From: Tritrichomonas musculus | Lineage: Eukaryota > Parabasalia > Tritrichomonadida > Tritrichomonadidae | Direction: 5' to 3' | Length of the DNA: 64,000 nt | Assembly (NCBI GenBank): GCA_039105265.1 | Contig: JAPFFF010000005.1 | Span: 3,953,501 to 4,017,500, forward strand | Notes under the pieces: generated by a model | Told to the model about the DNA's origin: nothing | Seen by the model: only the letters and a program-made list of their open reading frames with translations | The model's database searches: none | In this document: positions 32,919 to 41,932 of the stretch, piece by piece | Numbering within the stretch: the stretch's first letter is position 1 | Layout: each line of letters begins with the position of its first letter | Translations under genes and position numbers: made by a program

Positions 32919-34811
32919 ATGACATACCAAAACGCTCAAGCTAAGAACACAGGTAACAATGAAGGAGACGTTCTTTCTTTCTTCCAGAATAAGATGCGTA
33001 ATCTGATACAACGCAACGGTGGGGATAATTCATTTTCGTTTGTGATGGAAGAGTTTACCAATAAGGATGCACCAATGCCAGTAGGAACAAAAACGAGAAT
33101 AAAATTGACCCATACAGGCCATACAATAACACAAATAGAGAAATCATTCAGCACCATCCTTCTGGACTTTAGTATTAAGTTATCAGAAAAGATTGACGTT
33201 TCTGCAGACACTAACGGCATAATGAAATTATTTGTTGGATTCAAGAACGCGGTAGAGTTCTATGAAGACTGTAGATTCTGGATTAACGGCAAACTATTAG
33301 ATTCATACAGGCAAGATGAATTACAGCGCGAATCTTTCGCCTATAACAGCATTAAACCAAGAGACGCTAAAGCAACATCCAAGTTCTCTCATAGCACCTG
33401 GGAAAATGTATCACAATATAGCCCATCAGTCTGTGGCTGTTACGTAGACCTCAAAGATATTGCTGACGGGCAAATACATAAGCTTACTATAGAGTTGACC
33501 ATTCCATTTATCGACCAACTTGCATTACAGGCTTGGCAATTGTACCCTAATGCCATTTGCGGTGAAATAGAGGAAGAAGTAAAGACATCATTAAGAGCAA
33601 TGGTATGGGCACAAGTTAACCCAAATATCGTCAAGGAAACATTACAGTTCCTAGAGGATAAAGAAATAGATGAACAAATGCCAGCAGTAATACCAATAAC
33701 AAGGAAGTTCACTCAGGTTGGCCTTCCATCTACAATCGTTACACACTATTCAGGCTCGCCAGCACCAACACAAAAGCTGCATATCGAATACCAACGTTAC
33801 AAAGGCGCAAATGTATACGATGACGACGTACTAGAGCACCCAACAATAGATTTCGGTTATACCGATGATGAATACGATAAATATGGTGTAACAAAGGAAG
33901 ACAGTAATAAAGCAGTATTCGCAGAGCTAATTGCTGCAGGTAATCCTGATAAACCATTAGATGCAGGCGATACAGTAAAAATAATCAAGAGTGAATTAAA
34001 GGGCGCACTACTTGTTTCATCGAAGAAAGCAGACAACATTAACCTTAAGGTCGGTAAAGTTGTGTTAGATGTTGTTGGTGGAACTATACAATTAGGCAGA
34101 AGTAATCTTGCTGGATTCGGGCTCAAACCAGATGTATATAAAGGCCTCGTCAGAGAACTGCAAACACCATTATTGATACCATCACAGGAACTCACAAGAG
34201 AAATATTTGAGGGCACAGCAAAGGTAAACGGATTAGAAATCAGTAAGAGCATTCCATTACGCAACGCTACGAATATCACAATGATGTTCCCTAAGAGCCC
34301 TGCAGATATAACATGCTTCGAGAATATAATGTACCAGAATGTGCAATTGGTGGTTAATAAGAGAACCTATCCGGATACAGAATTCCAGAGCACCTGTGGA
34401 GCTCGCTTCTACCAACATCAATTAATCGCTAACGAATTAGATGGAGCATTAGAGGCAACACAAGAGTTCGAAGACAGCTTTACTCAACCGCTAAACGACC
34501 CTGTTACCGGTAAGAGATACACTAACTGCAGAAGTGACGGAACATCATTTGGTATTAACTTCCAGCTCGAACGAAGCAATGCAGGCTACGTCTTTGATGG
34601 CATTGACACAGGCAGTAATTCCATTACAGTAACCTTCAGAGGCCAACCATTATATCGCGGTATGGATGATACATATTTCATTCCAGTACCTGAATTGCCA
34701 CAAATCCACCCACCAAGCCCAGAAGCATGGATTTGCTCTGATACTTACTTTACCTGGTCTGTAAATGGTGTCGATTATTATCCAGCAGGTGTTCCATCCG
34801 GGTATGAGTAA
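32919..34811 (+). CDS. MCP: major capsid protein of Maverick A
   Basis: 630 residues, open throughout and looking whole. The block LLDFSIKLSE, MKLFVGFKNAVEFYEDCRF and WINGKLLDSYRQDE (about 88-142) aligns with the B capsid protein (MEIGIKEA, RVWFGFKDARDAVEKYEI, IYTQNF). Further shared features are the strand-rich layout and a length about 100 residues greater than in B. It assembles the pseudo-hexameric capsomers of the virion in this family. It is led by TTTTTTATTGATAACCAAAA before a spaced ATG. Overall identity to B looks low, so the two elements are not close relatives. Confidence 0.8.
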   Translation: MTYQNAQAKNTGNNEGDVLSFFQNKMRNLIQRNGGDNSFSFVMEEFTNKDAPMPVGTKTRIKLTHTGHTITQIEKSFSTILLDFSIKLSEKIDVSADTNGIMKLFVGFKNAVEFYEDCRFWINGKLLDSYRQDELQRESFAYNSIKPRDAKATSKFSHSTWENVSQYSPSVCGCYVDLKDIADGQIHKLTIELTIPFIDQLALQAWQLYPNAICGEIEEEVKTSLRAMVWAQVNPNIVKETLQFLEDKEIDEQMPAVIPITRKFTQVGLPSTIVTHYSGSPAPTQKLHIEYQRYKGANVYDDDVLEHPTIDFGYTDDEYDKYGVTKEDSNKAVFAELIAAGNPDKPLDAGDTVKIIKSELKGALLVSSKKADNINLKVGKVVLDVVGGTIQLGRSNLAGFGLKPDVYKGLVRELQTPLLIPSQELTREIFEGTAKVNGLEISKSIPLRNATNITMMFPKSPADITCFENIMYQNVQLVVNKRTYPDTEFQSTCGARFYQHQLIANELDGALEATQEFEDSFTQPLNDPVTGKRYTNCRSDGTSFGINFQLERSNAGYVFDGIDTGSNSITVTFRGQPLYRGMDDTYFIPVPELPQIHPPSPEAWICSDTYFTWSVNGVDYYPAGVPSGYE

Positions 34812-34930
34812 TCTTTCGCGTCTCTGTCGAGCCGAGCCTCTGCGAGTCGACTGAAAGGAGAACGAGTAAGAGTGAATGCAATTGATTTCATTTAAACGAA
34901 TTTAATTTTTTTTTACTGGGAAAAAGGGAG

Positions 34931-35320
34931 ATGCCTCAATTCATGTCAGTAACGAAATTCGTTGAGTACATCAAGAAGACAAAAAGGCTCAACGTAAATG
35001 AAGCAACATTGTACTTCCAGGCCAAAGATACATTCACTAACAGGTTCGGCAATGCATGCATCAAGCCTGTATACATAATCCTACAAGGTTATGGCGACAA
35101 GAAATACATTACACACGAAACGATAATAAACGATTTAGGTGGATTAATTATATCATTCACTGAGAGCAAAACGAAAACATTACCACCAACCAATGAGGAT
35201 AATCTTTACACGATGACAATAGAGTTCACACAGAAGATGTATAATGGAATACAGTACTACCCAGTAAAGGTCAGTAAAGAGCCTGACAATGACCCTAGGG
35301 CTTTGGAAGGAATGAAATGA
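34931..35320 (+). CDS. small Maverick A protein following the capsid gene, unknown
   Basis: 129 residues starting MPQFMSVTKFVEYIKKTKR. The N-terminal helix is basic; the rest is strand-like (CIKPVYIILQGYG, LYTMTIEFTQKMY). It lies between the major capsid gene and the short penton-like gene, so a minor virion role is plausible. I find no counterpart in B by eye. A T-run followed by ACTGGGAAAAAGGGAG leads to the ATG. Confidence 0.55.
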   Translation: MPQFMSVTKFVEYIKKTKRLNVNEATLYFQAKDTFTNRFGNACIKPVYIILQGYGDKKYITHETIINDLGGLIISFTESKTKTLPPTNEDNLYTMTIEFTQKMYNGIQYYPVKVSKEPDNDPRALEGMK

Positions 35321-35390
35321 CTGACAATGACGTTGATGTAGCAAAACAGATTGTGCAGTAACGCCGTAAACAATTTTTTTATTGCCTGAA

Positions 35391-35723
35391 ATGGTAAAAA
35401 CATACTTTATCACTAAAGCAAACAATAACGAACTACCACCAGAGTTCTGCAATTCACTTAACCAGAGATACATCTCATTTCAGTACTGTAGAGCTACATG
35501 TGAAGGATACCTGGATGGCGAAACAGAAGTTCATTGCAGTTTCATTCAGAGAGACAATTACTGTGATAGTTTAGTGTGGTACGCTAATCTTTTACCACCA
35601 GATGATAACAGAAAATATGAATATATCGGCACTAAAAGGAACTTCAGAGTGTGGTTTACTGACCCGAACGGGAATGAGATAACGCCCGATAATTTTACTT
35701 TATTCCTGAAGTTAGAGTTTTAG
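35391..35723 (+). CDS. short penton-like protein of Maverick A
   Basis: 110 residues from the ATG at 35391, which follows TTTTTTTATTGCCTGAA. The C-terminal ~30 residues (KRNFRVWFTDPNGNEI, then FTLFLKLEF) match the end of the B candidate penton and the general Polinton penton pattern. Cysteines lie at about 19, 33 and 37. It is much shorter than the B protein, so it may be a one-domain version or a different minor capsid protein. It precedes the fibre-like gene, an adjacency shared with B. Confidence 0.5.
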   Translation: MVKTYFITKANNNELPPEFCNSLNQRYISFQYCRATCEGYLDGETEVHCSFIQRDNYCDSLVWYANLLPPDDNRKYEYIGTKRNFRVWFTDPNGNEITPDNFTLFLKLEF

Positions 35724-35803
35724 TTTTATTTTTGCCTAAAAGCATAAACAGTGATGATTGCGCGCTTTAGCAGCGCTTTCAGCACTTTTTTGTATAGCAA
35801 AAA

Positions 35804-38800
35804 GTGATGACTGCAATAATAACCAAATCTAATGCCAGAAACGGAGCCTTTGTAATGAAAGGTTCAGGCCAATTCGACAGCTTAACAGTAAACGGAGAAT
35901 TGACCGTAAAGGGAACAAACATTCTAGATGCAATAAATGACCATGAAGGAAGAATAAAGGTACTATAAGAGAATTCAGTAAATCCAGATGGAGAATCATC
36001 ACTGCAATACGAAGATGGTCTTGACGAATTCATTATAGACAAAAATAGTCTATCACAGACGCAATCAGGTGATTATTATGAACTAGAGATTAAAGGTGAC
36101 TTTACAGGCTACACAGGAGATTTATTCGAGGTGATTCTTCCATCATACATCAGTAGAGAGACTGCTATAATAAGTTGCAACAGAGGCACATTCAGTAACC
36201 CAGTAATAGCCGACACTATAACATACAGAGAAGACTCGGCAGCAAAGATAATAATGAGCATTAATAATAGCCCACTACAGCTATTCACTTCTGGTTCACT
36301 CAGAATAAACTTCATCGGCAAACAGAAAACGCTCTCAACAGTAGCAAACCTGAAGTGCAACCAGGTAGAGGCAGAGAATTGCTTTAAGCTCTATCGTTCA
36401 CCCCTTCCAGACTTCTATGAGATGAAATCATTCGGAGAAACGGGCACTGGTGAATATTATGCTGACTGGGGATATAAACCAGGCTCTGAAGAGTTTGATG
36501 CATTGATTGAAGGGCAAACATTTGAGTTTCACGACCAAGCATTCGGTACCGACTATAAAATGACTAAACAGAATGGTAAATGGGTAGGAAATAATTACTG
36601 CTATAACATTCCACTGAAGACAACAAGGAAGAATCCAGGCTCACATGAAGTAGCGTTTATAGCCATCAAGAAGAACGAAGCGAATAAAAATGTATTGCAT
36701 TTACTGATTGACTATACAGGCACCGGAAATGCACTGCAATTACTGGCTGATAAGGGAATGCTCATAGCAAAAGATAATTGCACAATAAAGACATACAAAG
36801 AAGATGATGATGCATGGAGAGCTTACTTGTATCCAGTAAAAGATTTCGCTGACTGCTCATATACAGCAACACTAAAGTATCGCGATAAGGAATATGACGT
36901 AAAAGTTGACTTCGAGTATAAATCATCAGGATTGAACAACTACAAGCTCCAGTCAGATAACTACTTTGAGCATTTAGAGTATCATTACAGCTCCACTATA
37001 GAACATACAGACCCTGACGGACAACCAATGGACGGTCTTGTTATATTCATGCCATCCAATAACGACCTGATATTTACTATATCTGATGTAGACTACGAAG
37101 AAGGAACGAACACATTTGAGTTTCTGGCCGGCTCTGGTTACTATACGGTATCACCAAGGCCTGAATCTTGCACAACATTGTACACCAACTACAACATACA
37201 GACAACAGGAATAGTCATAGGAGAGAACATAGAAAGCCACGTATTTGTGCTGAATTCATTAGGCAATACAGTAGACATAGCAGTGAACCATATCAGCAGC
37301 TTACAGGATGCATGCAAGAAGCTACAGGATGAAATAGATAACTTCAAGCCTAAAACTACCTGGTTCGATATAGTCAGAGATGATATCAGTATCGGCAACT
37401 TCATAATGAACTTTGCGAATCCTGTAGGGCTACCAATGACAATAGCTAATGGAGCAATAAGGTCTATTAAAGGTATCTCTATGGCTGCTAACGAAGCAAA
37501 AGGTGTGGAGCTCGAACTGGAAGAAATAATCCCTCATACGGAATTCTTATCGGCAACAGATGTGAATCGTACAGATGAACTGCAACTGGTAAACACAGAA
37601 GAAATCATTCCAGGTGAACAATATGTACATAAATACTTCTGTAACGGTATAGCTGAAGGATGGAAGATACAGATTAGCGTTGAAGGCTCTGAATGTGAAT
37701 ACGTTATGGGTAATGATAGAGAACTAACATGCAGCTCAGAAGAGAGCTATCAGGGAACAATTAAGGTCGAATACGAAAATCCTTACCTGCTCATTTGTAG
37801 CCCCAAACAAGCAGCAACAGTAAAGCTCATTAGAGAATACGGAAAGAGACCTGTACTGGGCATGGGTGAAGAACTTACAGACAAACAAGTACTGACAGCA
37901 AAGGCAACAATGGAGCTCATTAACAAACACCAGAGCAAACTGAAAGGTGAGATTCCAGAGAATATTGTTACAGATGAATCATTAACGACTGTATTACAGG
38001 AATATGCATTGAAGACAGATATACCGACAATCCCTGATAAGCTCGTTACAGGCGAATCATTAACGATTACATTACAGGAATATGCTTTAACGACTTCATT
38101 ACCTGATATGTCATTGTATGCACTGAAGACAGATATACCAACACTACCAGAAAACAACGTTACAGAAGAATCATTAGCGACTGCATTACAACCATATGCA
38201 ATGAAATCAGATTGTGACGCTAAATATCCCAGTATTGATAACTTCAAGGTGCCAACAGAAGAAAACATAACATATATGTATACAAGAAATAAATCATCGT
38301 ATAGTACTCTGATACCTCATACATTCTCGTTCGGGGCCTTGAGGCCAACAAAAGTAAAAGCAAGATTGTACTTCAAGGTAATGATAAATGATTCGTTATC
38401 GACTAAATCTCTATATATGGAATTCGAGGGCGATTGTCCCGATTCTGGGTTCAATTATGTATATGGTTTCGGCGTAAACAATCCTGATATATTCCAAGAT
38501 GGAACATTTGATGATGGCACAATGTGGACAGACTATTATTCAGACCCGAACCACAAGAATTATTTCGTAGCAATACAGAATTTCTGGTTGCTCATCCAAA
38601 CACCCACTGCTGTTTACTTCGATGAAGCAAATGAAGGCAATTATATTATATCAATAGCGGATAAATATGTTTATGCACCAGACATAGTAGATAAGAATGC
38701 ATTGAAGACAGATATACCAGAACTACCAACTAATTTGGTTAATGAATCTGCGTTGAGTACTGCACTATATGGCACTGAATTGAATATTGAATATCCAGCA

Positions 38801-40000
38801 AACTTATATGAGGGTGTATATATTACCCCTAAGCTACCCAATGCTGGAGTTCATTTGATATTTGATGTTAATTGGGGTGATAATCAAGATGATGATATAA
38901 CGCATATTGATGTAATATTTAAACCAACTGGTTCTACTAGCACTTATGACAGTATGGACAGGTATGATAGCAATGGTAAACACATTGATACAATAATATG
39001 GCGTCATGATGATTCACTAATTGTATATGTATCGTATATTTCAGCACATAGAAATAATAATCCTATAGCATATAACTTCATTAGAGCACAAATCGAATCA
39101 CCATTCATTAAAACCGCAAATGTTGCTGATGGAAGCCCAGAACAAAACACAATTCAATGTACACAGAATGATAGTGGTTGTGTAGTCCCAGATGCTGATA
39201 TAAGAAGAGTATTAACAACAAAAAATATTATCGTAAAGTTCAAACGAAATGCTGATGGTACAACATATGAAGAAGCTGAATATACTTATTCTGGACGAAA
39301 GAGTGGAAATCTCATATACAAATCAGTAAGTAGTGAGTCAAGTGAATCGATAGATATTCGTGTACTTTCACGTATTGTTTCATTGAGAGCTGAGGATGAT
39401 ACATTGACTAATGTATATGATGTATCTATCACATTAATCAGCAACCAACCTGTGAACGATAATATGATTACTTCGGTCAAATATGTGAATGATGACTTTG
39501 CACTGACAACAGAGTTGGCCCTTGCTATTGAGCAAGTGAAATCATATGTTGATGAACTTCACGCAACAACAAACACTACCATCACCCATTACTGCCCTAT
39601 AGAAGCTGGTGAAGAAATATCAGATTACAAGATTGGTAAACCTGTATATCTATCAGGACATGTATATAAGTACAATACAGAAGCTAAACGATTCATTAGC
39701 AGCGCCATTACTGATAGCACTGATTGTATCTGTTCAGTTATTGTTGATGGAACCTGGAAGGAATTCGTTGGTGTCATTACTAGCGTCGATGAAGAAAACG
39801 GATGTATAACCTTTGCGACCCATGGTGACTATTTATTCTACGTTGATGATGCAAACGTGTACCAGATTGGCGATGTAATACTCTATGATGGAAGAATCCT
39901 GGATGAAGATTATGCACTCACATTGAAGATACAACAGAGCATAGTAGGGAAAGTAAGCGGAAAAATAAACGAACATTATTTAGCGCTATTCAAATCGTAG
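35804..40000 (+). pseudogene. giant fibre-like protein gene of Maverick A, broken
   Basis: Relative of the two giant B proteins. It has the TTLYTNYNI block, a following coiled coil (HISSLQDACKKLQDEIDNF) and a Gly/Ala/Ile-rich segment. Then come several phage-tail-fibre-like units at about 37970-38220 (EYALKTDIPTIPDKLVTGES, YALKTDIPTLPENNVTEESL, PYAMKSD) and a further one near 38695. The C-terminal end (from about 39590) is a separate strand-rich domain (YKIGKPVYLSGHVYKYN) resembling a fibre tip. The gene shows about one break and is otherwise long and well preserved. Confidence 0.7.
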
Positions 40001-40186
40001 ATTTGCATAGAGCACGCTTGCGCGCATATTCAAGGCCTGAATCAATTCCATTACAGCCTTAATTTTGTTTTTAATGCTCAATAATCTATTCTCTATGTCG
40101 TTAACGTCTCTCTCTATTTCTTCTGCTAGGATGTCTATGTTATGTTGTATATTAGTGTGGTAGTATTGCTTTACCTTGCCAAACAT
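39986..40186 (-). CDS. small helical Maverick A protein
   Basis: 66 residues starting MFGKVKQYYHTNIQHNIDIL. It is one long amphipathic helix with heptad spacing (DILAEEIERDVNDIENRLLS), probably a coiled coil. The leader AATTTTATTGCCAGAAAA before the ATG matches those of other A genes (ATTGCCTGAA). It overlaps the convergent fibre-like gene by 15 bp. Role unknown. Confidence 0.5.
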   Translation of the reverse strand: MFGKVKQYYHTNIQHNIDILAEEIERDVNDIENRLLSIKNKIKAVMELIQALNMRASVLYANLRFE

Positions 40187-40202
40187 TTTTCTGGCAATAA
40201 AA

Positions 40203-40904
40203 TTAGCAGCACAGCTTCAGTGAAATGCCATACTTGATGAATTCAGTATAGATATCGTTATAGCAATACTTTAACTCTTCTGTACGGCCATCCTTAGTGA
40301 CAAGTATTTTGTCTATCTTTATCAGCTTTGCATTCCAAGTACCACAACCGCAGCCAACTTCATAGTCATCCAGAACAAAATCTACTTTATTGCATTCTGT
40401 TAGTAGCTTTATCATGCTCATTAATGTACCACTCTTACATACTACATATGAGTTTACCTTTAGTGGATTCTCAGAGTACATCTCAACGAGCAACTCCAGG
40501 AACCTATTTTTCTTCTCTAATGAATCGCACCAGCGGTGAGTCTCTGACGAGCCTAGTTCAAGACCGCGAACTCCGTTCGAGTCAATGAAATTGCCTAAAT
40601 CTGTAATGCCTCTCTCTTGTGCCAACAGGGAATTGCTGTTTGTTTCTGCTGCTGATTGATACCGTAAACTCTCCGGAGTCGTCTGTGTATGTAAAGCCTG
40701 ACCAGCCGGTAACGAATCCTTTGGCTGGTTGGCTTGAGTAAAATTTACGTTACCAGGAACAGGTTGCTGTTCTCCCTGCGGTCGAAAGCTTTGCTGTTGT
40801 GGTTGTTGCCGTGGCGTTATCTTTATGTTCACATTAGTGTTTTGCTCTTGCTTTATCGTATTGTCTGTTTCACTGCTTAGTATTCTAGCTGCTCTTAGAG
40901 TCAT
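40203..40904 (-). CDS. conserved Maverick protein with Cys-containing C-terminal domain (A copy)
   Basis: 233 residues from the ATG at 40904 (leader GTGTGCAATAAA). The N-terminal ~120 residues are Gln/Pro/Asn-rich and probably disordered. The C-terminal domain (LLVEMYSENPLKV, LIKLLTECNKVDFVL, VGCGCGTW, KYGISLKLCC) corresponds segment by segment to the B gene at 12685-13209. Conserved CxC-type cysteines and a terminal CC/CV suggest metal binding or disulfides. It is divergent from the gene at 40943, 38 bp apart. A TQT motif (LHTQTTPE) lies in the disordered part. Confidence 0.65.
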   Translation of the reverse strand: MTLRAARILSSETDNTIKQEQNTNVNIKITPRQQPQQQSFRPQGEQQPVPGNVNFTQANQPKDSLPAGQALHTQTTPESLRYQSAAETNSNSLLAQERGITDLGNFIDSNGVRGLELGSSETHRWCDSLEKKNRFLELLVEMYSENPLKVNSYVVCKSGTLMSMIKLLTECNKVDFVLDDYEVGCGCGTWNAKLIKIDKILVTKDGRTEELKYCYNDIYTEFIKYGISLKLCC

Positions 40905-40942
40905 TTTATTGCACACAAAAATGTATTTTCTATACGGCTAAA

Positions 40943-41161
40943 ATGGCTTTTGGGAGCTGGTTCAAGCAAATAAAAGATGCAGCAAAGGACTTCGCTAATG
41001 GATTCAAGTATGGATGGAATAAAACGAAATCAATAATAGATAAAATACCACTGGTCAATCAAGTATCAAAGATGTTACCCAAATTCGATAACTCAAAGAA
41101 TCCTGCACTGGAATATTTTGGCTCGGATGGCTATTACGCTCTAACAAAGAATCCTGGGTGA
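40943..41161 (+). CDS. small amphipathic Maverick A protein, pVI-like N-terminus
   Basis: 72 residues starting MAFGSWFKQIKDAAKDFANG. The N-terminus is like that of the 32540-32833 product (MA-x-x-SWFK-x-I-x-x-A). Basic amphipathic helices follow, ending EYFGSDGYYALTKNPG. The leader is TATACGGCTAAA before the ATG. It may be a second membrane-active or core peptide; this is inference. Confidence 0.55.
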   Translation: MAFGSWFKQIKDAAKDFANGFKYGWNKTKSIIDKIPLVNQVSKMLPKFDNSKNPALEYFGSDGYYALTKNPG

Positions 41162-41932
41162 AAATAAATGTGATATTCGGAATCTATGCCCGAATATACT
41201 ATATGTTTGCTACGGCGACTTTGCATGAGAGGCAAATCTCCGATTTTTTTCTGTTTATGTTAACTAGTAATGTTATTACGTTAACTATACATAGAAGAAC
41301 AATAACGGACAAAATAGAAACAATAACGGACAAAATAGAAACATTAACGGACAAATATATATACATAACCGTATATTCAATTATGTTAACCAGATAAAGA
41401 AAAACAGTAACGGTTTTTCTTGTATGAGACAAGTATAGAAAATTGAATGGTTCTCCCAGACAAGAGACGATTGACAAGAATGTGGTTATATTTGTTGTAC
41501 GTTAATGATATACGTTTACTATGGTGGCCCGCGACCGTTTATTTTGGCGACCGTTAAGACCATATTTTTTCACATCACATTTCCACTGTAATTTCCCATT
41601 AGTTTTGCTTCGATTTTTATCCTATCGTATCTCGATAAGTATTCTATATTGAAAGCCCGTTCCTTCACCATTATGTAGCACACGTTACGGAGAATCAGAT
41701 ATGCTATATGTTTTGTCTGCAGTATAGAACTGTTGCAGAATAACATTTAATATAAAACACTAGAAATTCGTTACAACACTTCCGGTAACTAACAGTGAAA
41801 AATAGCGATTTTCCGTATATAGAAACTGATAGATTGCTAAGAAGTAATATATGAATGTTCGTGAGGGATGCCGAGAAAAAACGCAATATCTCGAATGTAA
41901 ATAAAAACAAAATTTTTTTTCGGGTAAAATAG
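41162..41932. other. 771-bp non-coding region upstream of the Maverick A polymerase
   Basis: No convincing gene. It contains a 21-bp tandem repeat (41301-41360) and scattered TAACGG/CCGTTA words on both strands (for example 41388-41425). A pair of GCGACCGTT-type words lies near 41531 and 41547. The final part (TTTTTTTTCGGGTAAAAT) is the polymerase leader. The position parallels the repeat-bearing region upstream of the B replication genes. Confidence 0.6.
41301..41360. repeat. 21-bp tandem repeat upstream of the A polymerase gene
   Basis: Two exact copies of AATAACGGACAAAATAGAAA plus C (41301-41321 and 41322-41342), followed by a partial third starting ATTAACGGACAAA at 41343. The core TAACGGACAAA recurs at 21-bp steps. 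Confidence 0.85.
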
